Below, in pieces: positions 34,485 to 43,019 of a DNA stretch of 64,000 nt. The translations under genes and the position numbers were made by a program. Position 1 is the stretch's first letter, and every line of letters begins with the position of its first letter. This DNA is from Kitasatospora sp. MAA4. Its GTDB lineage: Bacteria; Actinomycetota; Actinomycetes; Streptomycetales; Streptomycetaceae. Location: contig NZ_JARZAI010000006.1 in assembly GCF_029893355.1 (NCBI RefSeq), positions 276,260 through 340,259 of the forward strand, read 5' to 3'. Under the pieces are notes generated by a model. That model saw only the letters and a list, made by a program, of their open reading frames with translations, did no database searches and was not told where the DNA came from.

Positions 34485-35534
34485 GTGAATACGCGTCAGC
34501 GAGCGGTGGATGCCGCGGGTGAGAATTCGGACTACCTGATCGCGCTGCGGGACAAAGGGCTGAGGGACCTTCCGGTCGAGCTCGTCCGGCTCGACGGACT
34601 CACCATCGTCTCGACCCCGCGCGTGGCCGGTGAGGATCTCGAGTACGCCCGCACGCTCGCCGAGACCGAAGCGGCCCTCCCCCCGATCACCGTGCACCGC
34701 GCGACGATGAAGGTCGTCGACGGCGTGCATCGGGTGCGGGCCGCCGCACTGCGCGGGCAGGAGCACATCGACGCCCGGTTCTTCGACGGGAACGAGGAGG
34801 ACGCGTACCTCCTGTCGGTCGCCATGAACGTCGCCCAGGGACGCCCGCTGTCCCTGGACGACCGGGTGGCGGCCGTCACGCGGATCCTCACGTCCCATCC
34901 GCAGTGGTCGGACCGGGCCGTGGCATCCATCGCCGGCCTGTCGGCACCAAAGGTCGCGGAGGTTCGCCGCCGGCTGGGCGACGGCCAGGAGCCGGGAGCG
35001 ACCAGGATCGGCCGGGACGGCCGGGCCAGACCGCTCAACTGCGCGCATGCCCGCACCCTCGCCAGCCAGCTGATCAGGGAGAACCCGGAGGCGTCGCTGC
35101 GCCAGATCGGCAAGAAGGCCGGCATCTCGCCGGCCACGGTGGCCGACGTCCGGGACCGCATGCTCCGCGGTGACGACCCCGTGCCGTCCCGCCAGCGCGT
35201 GCTGGCTTCCGTCGAGCCGCTCCCACGGCGCAAGGTGCAGCACGCCGAGGCCGGCCATGCCGTTCTTGAGATGAGGTCACCCGCCGAGCTGCTGTCGATG
35301 TTCGACGCACTGCGGCGCGATCCCTCGCTGCGGTTCAACGAGTCGGGGCGGACGGTCCTGCGGATGCTGGAGGCCTGCGCCCTCGTCGCCCGGGACCAGA
35401 AGCGGATCGCCTCGGTCGTCCCCGTGCACTGCAAGGGCCCGATGTCGGAGCTGATGCGCGGGTTCTCGGACGTCTGGAAGGGGCTCGCCGACGCGTTGAA
35501 GCAGGACGAGTTCGTCGAGGCGGAGTCCGGCTGA
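34485..35534 (+). CDS. StrR/NovG-like ParB-fold pathway-specific regulator
   Basis: A 349-aa DNA-binding protein. Residues ~20-110 are a ParB/Srx-like domain (VAGEDLEYARTLAETEAALPPITVHRATMKVVDGVHRVRAAALRG), then an HTH (WSDRAVASIAGLSAPKVAEVRRR) and a second HTH-like segment (SLRQIGKKAGISPATVADVRDRML). This arrangement matches pathway-specific activators such as StrR, NovG and Tei15*. It is therefore the likely activator of this locus. The start GTG 34485 follows AAGGAGTCGGT; the longer open frame to 34065 is not coding. Confidence 0.85.
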   Translation: MNTRQRAVDAAGENSDYLIALRDKGLRDLPVELVRLDGLTIVSTPRVAGEDLEYARTLAETEAALPPITVHRATMKVVDGVHRVRAAALRGQEHIDARFFDGNEEDAYLLSVAMNVAQGRPLSLDDRVAAVTRILTSHPQWSDRAVASIAGLSAPKVAEVRRRLGDGQEPGATRIGRDGRARPLNCAHARTLASQLIRENPEASLRQIGKKAGISPATVADVRDRMLRGDDPVPSRQRVLASVEPLPRRKVQHAEAGHAVLEMRSPAELLSMFDALRRDPSLRFNESGRTVLRMLEACALVARDQKRIASVVPVHCKGPMSELMRGFSDVWKGLADALKQDEFVEAESG

Positions 35535-35600
35535 GCTCCGCGGCGTGGCCTCGCCGCACTCTCCAACCTCCCGTACATCCACATCTGAAGGGGCTTTCCG

Positions 35601-36113
35601 ATGTCCATCACCCAATGGCCCGTGGTCACCCAGAACCCAAGCTCCGCTCAGGAGGAAGCCTGGATGGGGTTGGCGCTCGACCTGGCCGTCGAGAACGTCG
35701 GCGCGGGCGGCGGTCCGTTCGGCGCGGTGGTCCTGCGCGACGGCGAGATCCTGGGCCAGAGCGGCAATCGCGTCACCGAATCCCACGACCCGACCGCGCA
35801 CGCGGAGATCATGGCGATCCGTGCGGCCTGCCGCACCATCGGGGACTTCAGACTGGACGGGGCACTGCTGGTCAGCTCGTGCGAGCCGTGCCCCATGTGC
35901 CTGACGGCGGTGCTCTGGGCCCGGGTCGAGCGAGTCGTGTTCGCGGCCGACCGGCACGACGCGGCGGACGCCGGCTTCGACGACCTGGAGTTCTACCAGC
36001 TGCTCGAGCGGCCGCGCTCCACCTGGTCCGTGCCCGTCACCCGGCTTCCCCACCGCCGCGCGAGCCGGCCCTTCGAGACCTGGACGTCCTACGCGGACCG
36101 GATCGACTACTAG
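35601..36113 (+). CDS. nucleoside/guanine deaminase-like cytidine deaminase-fold enzyme
   Basis: A 170-aa zinc hydrolase of the GuaD/TadA type. The zinc site is clear: HAEIMAIR (His and catalytic Glu) and SSCEPCPMC (two Cys). The length and the C-terminal FYQLLERP-like segment fit bacterial guanine deaminases better than tRNA adenosine deaminase. It would convert guanine to xanthine or deaminate a related base. The ATG 35601 follows GAAGGGGC; the next gene starts 28 bases on. Confidence 0.82.
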   Translation: MSITQWPVVTQNPSSAQEEAWMGLALDLAVENVGAGGGPFGAVVLRDGEILGQSGNRVTESHDPTAHAEIMAIRAACRTIGDFRLDGALLVSSCEPCPMCLTAVLWARVERVVFAADRHDAADAGFDDLEFYQLLERPRSTWSVPVTRLPHRRASRPFETWTSYADRIDY

Positions 36114-36141
36114 CCCCGCCGACGAAAGAGCGCTGCCTCCC

Positions 36142-37212
36142 ATGACCGTCCCCGCGCGCGAAGTGCCCGCACAGAACCGGCTCCGCGGCCTGACCCGCCG
36201 TGAACTCACCCAGTCCGACCCGATGCTCGACTGGTGGCACCCGGTCGGGTACGCCTCGGACCTCGCGACAACCCCGCGACAGACCGTACTTCTGGGCCGC
36301 GCCCTCGTGCTGTGGCGCGACGAGAACGGCACCGCCCGCTGCCTGCGCGACCTCTGCGTGCACCGCGGGACGGCGCTCTCCCTCGGCGAGGTCCAGAACG
36401 GGCAGATCACCTGCCCGTACCACGGTTGGCGCTTCACCGGAGACGGCCGCTGCACCTCGATTCCGCAGTTGCCGGCGGACCGTCCCATCCCCGCGGGGGC
36501 GGCGGTCCCCGCGTTCCGCTGCGAGGAGCGCTACGGGCTGATCTGGGTGTGCCTGGGCGAACCGCGGGCGGACATCCCCGACTTCCCCGAATGGGACGAC
36601 TCGGGCTTCCGCCATGCGGCCTGCCCCCCGTACACCTGGCGGACCAACGCCGCCCGCATGGTCGAGAACTTCACCGACTTCGGCCACCTGGGCTGGCTGC
36701 ACGACGGCCTGCTGGGGATGCGCAGCGACCTGGTCGTGCCCGAGCACACGGTCCAGCGCACCGGCCACGAACTGCGCTACAACCTGACCATGAACGTGCC
36801 GTCCGCCGGAGGCGTCAACGATCTCCAGGACGCGGCCGGCACCATGACCAACACCTACGTGCTGTCACTCCCGCACGCGATCCACCTGCGCAGCCACTAC
36901 CCGGACACCGGGCACAGCCGGGTGCTGTTCTTCGCGGCGCAGCCGGTCGACGAGCAGACCTCGATCGGTTACTGCTACCAGTCCCGCGACTTCGACCTGG
37001 AGGGCGACGACCAGGTCTACATCTCCTTCCAGGAGACCCTGGCCGAGCAGGACCGGGTCGTGGTCGAGAGCCAGCGCCCCGAGCAGCTGCCGATGGACAT
37101 CGCCGACGAGCTGCACCTGAAGTTCGACCGCGTCGCGGTCGAGTACCGCAAGGCGCTTGCCGATCACAGCCCGGCAGCACGAGAGTCCCAGCACCGCGGA
37201 TGGATCTCCTAG
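36142..37212 (+). CDS. Rieske-type ring hydroxylase (oxygenase component)
   Basis: A 356-aa non-heme iron oxygenase. The Rieske 2Fe-2S cluster ligands are CVHRG and CPYHGW (residues ~73-96). The mononuclear iron site is DFGHLGWLH (Asp-x2-His-x4-His) near residue 178, with the Asp that bridges subunits upstream. The family includes aromatic dioxygenases, O-/N-demethylases and natural-product oxygenases. No reductase gene is adjacent, so electrons must come from elsewhere. It is tightly followed by a nitroreductase gene (22 bases), suggesting a shared pathway. Confidence 0.85.
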   Translation: MTVPAREVPAQNRLRGLTRRELTQSDPMLDWWHPVGYASDLATTPRQTVLLGRALVLWRDENGTARCLRDLCVHRGTALSLGEVQNGQITCPYHGWRFTGDGRCTSIPQLPADRPIPAGAAVPAFRCEERYGLIWVCLGEPRADIPDFPEWDDSGFRHAACPPYTWRTNAARMVENFTDFGHLGWLHDGLLGMRSDLVVPEHTVQRTGHELRYNLTMNVPSAGGVNDLQDAAGTMTNTYVLSLPHAIHLRSHYPDTGHSRVLFFAAQPVDEQTSIGYCYQSRDFDLEGDDQVYISFQETLAEQDRVVVESQRPEQLPMDIADELHLKFDRVAVEYRKALADHSPAARESQHRGWIS

Positions 37213-37234
37213 TCCGCTCTCCCCCACCTAGGCG

Positions 37235-37798
37235 ATGGTCTCCATGGATGTCATGACAGCGATACTCACCCGGCGGAGCGAACAGGTTCTGGTTGAACCA
37301 TCGCCCAGCGCAGGCGAGTTCACCTACCTGCTGCGAGGCGCGGCCGCCGCCCCGGACCACGGGACGCTCCGCCCCTGGCGCTGGATCACCCTGCACGGGA
37401 CCGACCGCGAAGCCCTCGCCGACTGCCTCGCAGAAGAGGCCGGCGCAGAGGAACGGCCGCAGATCGAGCGCGGCATCCTGGGCGCCCCGATGCTCGCGGC
37501 TCTGGTCTTCGCTCCGGAGCAGGACCACGACGTCCCGGAGTGGGAGCAGCTGGCCGCGACCAGCGCCATGGCCCATGCGCTGATGCTCCTGCTGCACGCC
37601 CGCAACTACGGCAGCATCTGGCGGACCGGGCGTCTCGCCACCAGCCCGGCGGCCCGGACCGTGCTCGGACTCGCCGCCGGCGAGAGGCTGCTGGGAGCGC
37701 TGAGCATCGGCACCCCCCGGACCGCGCGCCGACTCCTCCGCAAGCCGATGGCGGATGTCGCCTCCCGCGTGTCGGCCTTCCCCCGGATTCACCAGTAG
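37235..37798 (+). CDS. YdjA-like nitroreductase family protein
   Basis: A 187-aa FMN flavoprotein of the short nitroreductase type. The signature [12 protein letters not shown] near residue 38 is typical of YdjA-like members, and [20 protein letters not shown] matches the dimer core. It may reduce a nitro group or a C=C/C=N bond using NAD(P)H. Start ATG 37235 lacks a good ribosome site; ATG 37244 or 37253 are possible. It ends 14 bases before gatC. Confidence 0.82.
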   Translation: MVSMDVMTAILTRRSEQVLVEPSPSAGEFTYLLRGAAAAPDHGTLRPWRWITLHGTDREALADCLAEEAGAEERPQIERGILGAPMLAALVFAPEQDHDVPEWEQLAATSAMAHALMLLLHARNYGSIWRTGRLATSPAARTVLGLAAGERLLGALSIGTPRTARRLLRKPMADVASRVSAFPRIHQ

Positions 37799-37812
37799 AC
37801 GAAAGGCACTCC

Positions 37813-38109
37813 ATGCCCGGCATCACCCGCGAGGAGGTCGCCCACCTCGCCCGGCTGTCGCGTCTGGAGTTGCAGGCGGAGGAGCTGGACCACTTCGCCG
37901 AGCAGCTCGACGTGATCATCGGCGCGGTCGCCCGCGTTTCCGAGGTCGCCGGACTGGACGTCCCGCCGACCTCCCACCCGCTGCCGCTGACCAACGTCAT
38001 GCGCGCGGACGAGGTCCGGCCCTCGCTCACCCCGGAGCAGGCGCTGTCCGGTGCTCCGGCCGCCGAGGAGCAGCGTTTCCGCGTGCCGCAGATTCTGGGG
38101 GAGGACTAA
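37813..38109 (+). CDS. gatC: glutamyl/aspartyl-tRNA amidotransferase subunit C
   Basis: A 98-aa GatC ([17 protein letters not shown] ... [18 protein letters not shown]). It stabilises GatA in the complex that converts Glu-tRNA(Gln) and/or Asp-tRNA(Asn) to the amidated forms. ATG 37813 follows GAAAGGC; gatA starts 5 bases after the stop. It follows directly on a biosynthetic-looking locus with only 14 bases of gap. Confidence 0.95.
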   Translation: MPGITREEVAHLARLSRLELQAEELDHFAEQLDVIIGAVARVSEVAGLDVPPTSHPLPLTNVMRADEVRPSLTPEQALSGAPAAEEQRFRVPQILGED

Positions 38110-38114
38110 CACCC

Positions 38115-39617
38115 ATGACCGACCTCATGACCGACCTCATCAAGTACACCGCCGCCGACACGGCCACCGCCATCGCGAGCGGCCAGGTCAGCGCGGTCGA
38201 GGTGGCCCAGGCCCACCTGGACCGGATCGACGCCGTCGACACGTTGGTCAACGCCTTCCTGCACGTCGACACCGAAGGCGCGCTGGCGACCGCTCGTTCC
38301 GTCGACGACAGGCGGGCGCGCGGCGAGAAGCTCGGCCCGCTGGCCGGCGTGCCGCTCGCGCTCAAGGACGTCTTCACCACCAAGGGCGTGCCGACCACCT
38401 GCGGATCGAAGATCCTGGAGGGATGGATCCCGCCCTACGACGCGACGCTGACGTCCCGTCTGAAGGACGCGGGCGTGGTCATCCTCGGCAAGACCAACAT
38501 GGACGAGTTCGCCATGGGGTCCTCCACCGAGAACAGCGCCTACGGCCCCACCCGCAACCCCTGGGACCTCACCCGCGTTCCGGGCGGTTCCGGCGGCGGT
38601 TCGGCCGCGGCGCTGGCCGCGTACCAGGCGCCGCTGGCGATCGGCACCGACACCGGCGGCTCGATCCGCCAACCTGCCGCCCTGACCGGCACGGTGGGTG
38701 TGAAGCCGACCTACGGCTCGGTCTCCCGCTACGGCCTGGTCGCCTACTCCTCCTCGCTCGACCAGGGCGGCCCGTGCGCCCGCACCGTGCTGGACGCGGC
38801 GCTGCTGCACGAGGCGATCGCCGGCCACGACCCGCTGGACTCGACCTCCATCGACGCGCCTGTCCCGGCCGTCGTCGCGGCCGCCAAGCTGCGCGACGTG
38901 CGCGGCATGCGGATCGGCGTGGTCAAGGAGTTCGCGGGCGAGGGCTACCAGGCCGGTGTCATGCAGCGGTTCAACGAGAGCGTGGAGCTGCTGCGCGAGT
39001 TGGGCGCCGAGGTCGTCGAGGTCTCCTGCCCGTCGTTCACTCTCGCGCTGCCGGCGTACTACCTGATCGCGCCGAGCGAGGCCTCCTCCAACCTGGCCCG
39101 CTTCGACGCGATGCGCTACGGCCTGCGGGTCGGCGACGACGGCCTCGCCTCCTCGGAGCAGGTCGCCGCGCTCACCCGCGGAGCCGGCTTCGGCCCGGAG
39201 GTCAAGCGCCGGATCATCCTGGGCACCTACGCGCTCTCCTCCGGGTACTACGACGCCTACTACGGCTCGGCCCAGAAGGTCCGCACGCTGATCTCGCGCG
39301 ACTTCGACGCGGCCTTCGCGGGCGTGGACGTGCTGGTCTCGCCGACCATGCCGACCACCGCGTTCCCGATCGGCGAGCGGGTGGACGACCCGATGGCGAT
39401 GTACCTGGCCGACCTCTGCACGATTCCGTCGAACCTCGCGGGCAACGCGGCCATGTCGCTGCCCTGCGGGCTCGCCCCGGAGGACGGTCTCCCGGTCGGC
39501 CTGCAGATCATCGCTCCCGCGATGGCGGACGACCGCCTGTACCGGGTGGGCGGCGCCGTCGAGGCCGCACTCGACGACAAGTGGGGCGAACCGCTCCGGA
39601 CGATCGGAGCGCTGTGA
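38115..39617 (+). CDS. gatA: glutamyl/aspartyl-tRNA amidotransferase subunit A
   Basis: A 500-aa amidase-signature enzyme that releases ammonia from glutamine. The Ser-cisSer-Lys triad is visible: Lys in PLALKDVF, the cis-Ser in [15 protein letters not shown] and the nucleophile Ser in [10 protein letters not shown]. The full length and conservation suggest an active subunit. The stop overlaps the gatB GTG start. Confidence 0.96.
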   Translation: MTDLMTDLIKYTAADTATAIASGQVSAVEVAQAHLDRIDAVDTLVNAFLHVDTEGALATARSVDDRRARGEKLGPLAGVPLALKDVFTTKGVPTTCGSKILEGWIPPYDATLTSRLKDAGVVILGKTNMDEFAMGSSTENSAYGPTRNPWDLTRVPGGSGGGSAAALAAYQAPLAIGTDTGGSIRQPAALTGTVGVKPTYGSVSRYGLVAYSSSLDQGGPCARTVLDAALLHEAIAGHDPLDSTSIDAPVPAVVAAAKLRDVRGMRIGVVKEFAGEGYQAGVMQRFNESVELLRELGAEVVEVSCPSFTLALPAYYLIAPSEASSNLARFDAMRYGLRVGDDGLASSEQVAALTRGAGFGPEVKRRIILGTYALSSGYYDAYYGSAQKVRTLISRDFDAAFAGVDVLVSPTMPTTAFPIGERVDDPMAMYLADLCTIPSNLAGNAAMSLPCGLAPEDGLPVGLQIIAPAMADDRLYRVGGAVEAALDDKWGEPLRTIGAL

Positions 39618-41101
39618 ACTACGACGACGCGATGGCTTCCTACGACCCGGTGATGGGCCTGGAGGTCCATGTCGAGCTGGGTACCAGGACGAAGATGTTC
39701 TGCGGTTGTTCGACCACCCTCGGGGCCGAGCCGAACAGTCAGACCTGCCCGACGTGTCTGGGCCTGCCCGGGTCGCTGCCGGTGGTCAACGCGATCGGCG
39801 TGGAGTCGGCGATCAAGATCGGCCTGGCGCTGAACTGCGAGATCGCGCAGTGGTGCCGGTTCGCGCGGAAGAACTACTTCTACCCGGACATGCCGAAGAA
39901 CTTCCAGACCTCGCAGTACGACGAGCCGATCGCCTTCAACGGCTACCTCGACGTGCAGCTGGAGGACGGCGAGATCTTCCGGGTGCAGATCGAGCGCGCC
40001 CACATGGAGGAGGACACCGGCAAGTCCTCGCACATCGGCGGCGCCACCGGCCGCATCCACGGCGCCTCGCACTCGCTGCTCGACTACAACCGGGCCGGCA
40101 TACCGCTGATCGAGATCGTCACCAAGCCGATCGAGGGCGCGGGCGTGCGGGCCCCCGAGGTCGCCAAGGCCTACGTCGCCGAACTGCGCGAGCTGATCAA
40201 GGCGCTGGGCGTCTCCGAGGCCCGGATGGACAAGGGCCAGATGCGCTGCGACGTCAACCTGTCGCTGCGCCCGCACGGCCGCGAGAAGTTCGGCACCCGC
40301 TCGGAGACCAAGAACGTCAACTCGCTGCGCAGCGTGGAGCGGGCCGCCCGGTTCGAGATCATGCGGCACGCCACGGTGCTGGACGACGGCGGGACGATCG
40401 TCCAGGAGACCCGGCACTTCCACGAGGAGGACGGCTCCACCACGGCCGGCCGGATCAAGGACAACGCCGAGGACTACCGCTACTTCCCCGAGCCCGACCT
40501 GGTCCCGATCGCCCCGGCCCTTGCGTGGGTGGAGGAGCTGCGGGCCGCGCTGCCGGAGCTGCCGCGGCTGCGCCGGGCCCGGTTGCAGGGCGAGTGGGGC
40601 CTGTCGGACCAGGACATGCAGTCGGTGCTGAACGCCGGTGCGGTGCAGCCGATCCTGGAGACCATCGCGGCCGGTGCCCCCGCCGACCAGGCCCGCAAGT
40701 GGTGGATGGGTGAGCTGGCCCGGCGGGCCAACGAGAGCGGTACCGACCTGTCCGAGCAGCCGATCACCCCCGGCCAGGTGGCGCGGGTGTGTGCGCTGGT
40801 GGCGGAGGGCAAGCTGAACGACAAGCTGGCCCGCCAGGTCATCGAGGGCGTGCTGGCCGGCCAGGGCGAGCCGGACGAGGTCGTCGCGGCGCGCGGCCTG
40901 GCCGTCGTCTCGGACGACTCCGCGCTCGGCGCGGCCGTCGACCAGGCCATCGCGGACAACCCGGCGATCGCCGACAAGATCCGCGACGGCAAGGTCGCCG
41001 CGGTCGGCGCCCTGGTCGGCGCGGTCATGAAGACCACCCGCGGCCAGGCCGACGCCGCCCGCGTCAAGGACCTCATCCTGCAGAAGCTCGGCGCCGCCTG
41101 A
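39614..41101 (+). CDS. gatB: glutamyl/aspartyl-tRNA amidotransferase subunit B
   Basis: A 495-aa GatB, which phosphorylates the misacylated tRNA and transfers ammonia to it. It has the N-terminal GLEVHVEL signature, the zinc site (CGCSTTL ... CPTCLGLPG), [11 protein letters not shown], and the C-terminal helical tRNA-binding YqeY-like tail. The GTG start at 39614 overlaps gatA. GatC, GatA and GatB are adjacent here. A housekeeping copy is the default reading, but its placement beside an accessory cluster is noted. Confidence 0.96.
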   Translation: MNYDDAMASYDPVMGLEVHVELGTRTKMFCGCSTTLGAEPNSQTCPTCLGLPGSLPVVNAIGVESAIKIGLALNCEIAQWCRFARKNYFYPDMPKNFQTSQYDEPIAFNGYLDVQLEDGEIFRVQIERAHMEEDTGKSSHIGGATGRIHGASHSLLDYNRAGIPLIEIVTKPIEGAGVRAPEVAKAYVAELRELIKALGVSEARMDKGQMRCDVNLSLRPHGREKFGTRSETKNVNSLRSVERAARFEIMRHATVLDDGGTIVQETRHFHEEDGSTTAGRIKDNAEDYRYFPEPDLVPIAPALAWVEELRAALPELPRLRRARLQGEWGLSDQDMQSVLNAGAVQPILETIAAGAPADQARKWWMGELARRANESGTDLSEQPITPGQVARVCALVAEGKLNDKLARQVIEGVLAGQGEPDEVVAARGLAVVSDDSALGAAVDQAIADNPAIADKIRDGKVAAVGALVGAVMKTTRGQADAARVKDLILQKLGAA

Positions 41102-41114
41102 GCTCCGACGCCGC

Positions 41115-41387
41115 CTAGCGGGGCTTCGACTTCCAGGCGCGGAAGGCGGCCAGCGCGCCCGCGCCGAACCAGCAGAGCTCGAAGGCGGCGCGCCAGGCGC
41201 CGTGCAACGGACGGGTGGCGGTGGGGGCCGCGAACTCCCCCCAGACCAAGGCGAGAAGACCCGCCGCCACCACCGCGGTGACCAGTCGGAGCGCCCGCGG
41301 GCGACGCAGGGTCCAGGCCCACCACACCGCTGCTCCGTAGACCGCGAGCTCCGACGCGAAGGCGAGGACGTCCACCACCGCGCTCAT
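41115..41387 (-). CDS. small membrane protein, DUF2568-like
   Basis: A 90-aa protein with three to four hydrophobic helices and the pattern FASELAVYGAAVWWAW ... ALVWGEFAAPTA ... ELCWFGAGALAA, as in DUF2568/YrdB proteins. ATG 41387 overlaps the stop of the upstream membrane gene (ATGA). Function unknown. Confidence 0.72.
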   Translation of the reverse strand: MSAVVDVLAFASELAVYGAAVWWAWTLRRPRALRLVTAVVAAGLLALVWGEFAAPTATRPLHGAWRAAFELCWFGAGALAAFRAWKSKPR

Positions 41388-41734
41388 CGGGCCAGCCACC
41401 AGGCGGACACGAGGTGAAGCACCGCGAAGGCTCCCGCACCGAGGGCCATGCCGGCGTTCCGATGCCTGGCGCCGATCGCGGAGTCCCCAACCTGGGCCAG
41501 TCCCGCGACGGCCAGCACGGGCCAGACGGCGGCCTTCGTTCCGGTCGCCGCCAGCAGGGCCGCCGCCAACCCCAGCGGCACCGCCCGGGCGGCGTAGGCG
41601 CGTGCGTACAGGTCCGTCCCCACGGTGACCGGTTCCCCCTTCGGCAGAGCCAGCCCCGGGCGCAGCACCCCGGCGACGCTCGATCCCGCGCTCACCAGCG
41701 CGGCCAGGGCGTTGGCGGCAAGCAGAGTGTCCAT
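41384..41734 (-). CDS. small membrane protein, DUF4267-like
   Basis: A 116-aa membrane protein with about four helices (LLAANALAALVSAGSSVAGVL, VPLGLAAALLAATG, FAVLHLVSAWWLA). It resembles DUF4267-type proteins often controlled by a neighbouring MarR or TetR repressor. It is translationally coupled to the DUF2568-like gene and divergent from the MarR gene. Confidence 0.7.
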   Translation of the reverse strand: MDTLLAANALAALVSAGSSVAGVLRPGLALPKGEPVTVGTDLYARAYAARAVPLGLAAALLAATGTKAAVWPVLAVAGLAQVGDSAIGARHRNAGMALGAGAFAVLHLVSAWWLAR

Positions 41735-41749
41735 CTCATCTCCCCCATA

Positions 41750-41770
41750 ATCATTCGAGCTCTGAACGAT
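41750..41770. promoter_or_regulatory. imperfect palindrome, likely MarR operator
   Basis: The 21-bp element ATCATTC...GAACGAT has two 7-base half-sites matching at 6 of 7 positions and lies 24 bases upstream of marR and 16 bases upstream of the divergent membrane operon, where a MarR repressor would bind both promoters. Confidence 0.5.
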
Positions 41771-41793
41771 AGTTGGACGGTACCATTCTGCGC

Positions 41794-42249
41794 ATGAGTG
41801 ATGTCAAGGGAAACAAGGGCGCAGAGGCGCTCCGCGCCACCGTCGTCTTCCAGCTGGGCACGCTCGGCACCCTGGCTGCCGACCGCTTCGCGGCGCAGGT
41901 CGAGGCGCTCGGGCTCAAGCCCAAGCACGCCGGAGTGCTCGCCGCGCTCGATGCCGGGGCCGCGGCCTCGCAGCAGGAGTTGGCGAGCCGACTCGGGGTG
42001 GCGCCCAGCCTGATCGTCGCCCTCGCGGACCAACTGCAGGAGCTGGGCGCCGTCGAGCGGGTGCGCGATCCGGAGGACCGGCGGCGGCAGGTCCTCAGCC
42101 TGACCGGCGAGGGACGGCGGCTGCTCGCCTGCTGCGTCGGCGCGGCCGAGACCGTGGACGCGGAGCTGACCGCGGGCCTCAGCGAGACACAGCGCTCCTC
42201 ACTCGCCCGCGGTCTGCGCGCCCTGGGCGAGCAGCAGCTCCCCGGCTAG
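41794..42249 (+). CDS. MarR-family regulator
   Basis: A 151-aa winged-helix regulator. The recognition helix region is SQQELASRLGVAPSLIVALADQLQELGAVERV and the wing is RDPEDRRRQVLSLTGEGR, both family-typical. Start ATG 41794 is favoured over the longer frame at 41773. It probably represses itself and the divergent two-gene membrane operon, responding to a small aromatic ligand. A very strong terminator follows. Confidence 0.9.
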   Translation: MSDVKGNKGAEALRATVVFQLGTLGTLAADRFAAQVEALGLKPKHAGVLAALDAGAAASQQELASRLGVAPSLIVALADQLQELGAVERVRDPEDRRRQVLSLTGEGRRLLACCVGAAETVDAELTAGLSETQRSSLARGLRALGEQQLPG

Positions 42250-42264
42250 GGTCTGACGCGTCCG

Positions 42265-42308
42265 AAACGCCGTTGGCCACCCCTCCTCAGGGGTGGCCAA
42301 CGGCGTTT
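42265..42308 (+). terminator. strong rho-independent terminator after marR
   Basis: A perfect 20-bp inverted repeat (42265-42284 and 42289-42308) with loop CCTC and a short T-run. Confidence 0.9.
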
Positions 42309-42326
42309 TCCGGTCCGGCAGTCGAA

Positions 42327-42355
42327 TCCGGACGGCCGTCGCACGGCCGTCCGGA
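42327..42355. terminator. inverted repeat, terminator for leftward LOG gene
   Basis: Perfect 13-bp arms (42327-42339, 42343-42355) with loop CGC, 11 bases beyond the stop of the leftward LOG-family gene. Confidence 0.65.
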
Positions 42356-42366
42356 CCCTCAGCGCT

Positions 42367-42951
42367 TCAGGCCGCCGCAGCAGCGGTCAGTACCGGCAGT
42401 CCGAGCAGGTCGCAGGCGTCCTCGGGGGTGTGGGCGACCTGGATCAGACGGCGTTCGTGCAGTGCCAGGAATCCCTCCCGGACGAGGTGGTCGAGGAGTG
42501 CGAGCAGGGGATCGAAGAACCCCTTGTGGTTGACGACCACGATGGGCTTGGCCATGATCCCCAGCTGGTTCCAGGTCGCGACCTCCATCAGTTCGTCGAG
42601 CGTGCCGATGCCGCCGGGCAGCACGGCGAACCCCGAAGCGAGGCGGTACATCAGCGACTTGCGCTCGTGCATCGTGGAGACCACGTGGATCGTCCCGCGC
42701 GGCTCCTCGGAACGCTCACGCTCGCGCAGCACGCCCGGGACCACCCCGGTGACGTCGCCGCCGGCCTCGAAGACGCTGTCGGCGATCGCGCCCATCACAC
42801 CGACCCCGCCTGCGCCGTACACCAGGCCGGCGCCTCGGCGGACGAGCTCCGCGCCGAGGTCCCGGGCGAGGGCGAGGTGGTCCGGGTGAACACCGGGTCG
42901 AGCGCCGCAGAACACCGCGATGCTCGTGCCCGGTCCAACTGTCGTCCGCAT
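42367..42951 (-). CDS. LOG-family (TIGR00730) Rossmann-fold protein
   Basis: A 194-aa nucleotide 5'-monophosphate nucleosidase of the 'lonely guy' family. The signature PGGIGTLDE and the upstream YGAGGVGVMG are intact. The family hydrolyses N6-modified or plain AMP to base and ribose-5-phosphate. The start ATG 42951 follows AAGGAGCACTC. It lies 68 bases downstream of the M20 hydrolase on the same strand and is likely co-transcribed with it. Confidence 0.87.
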   Translation of the reverse strand: MRTTVGPGTSIAVFCGARPGVHPDHLALARDLGAELVRRGAGLVYGAGGVGVMGAIADSVFEAGGDVTGVVPGVLRERERSEEPRGTIHVVSTMHERKSLMYRLASGFAVLPGGIGTLDELMEVATWNQLGIMAKPIVVVNHKGFFDPLLALLDHLVREGFLALHERRLIQVAHTPEDACDLLGLPVLTAAAAA

Positions 42952-43019
42952 GAGTGCTCCTTGTTGATTGGGTTGGGTCATGTCCTGCGGGTGCCGCCCG
43001 GATCAGCCGGGCGGGTGGG

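Noticed and set aside
42265..42355. Two neighbouring inverted repeats as a CRISPR-like array
   Set aside because: They are two different hairpins after converging genes; there are no repeat-spacer units here or elsewhere in the window.
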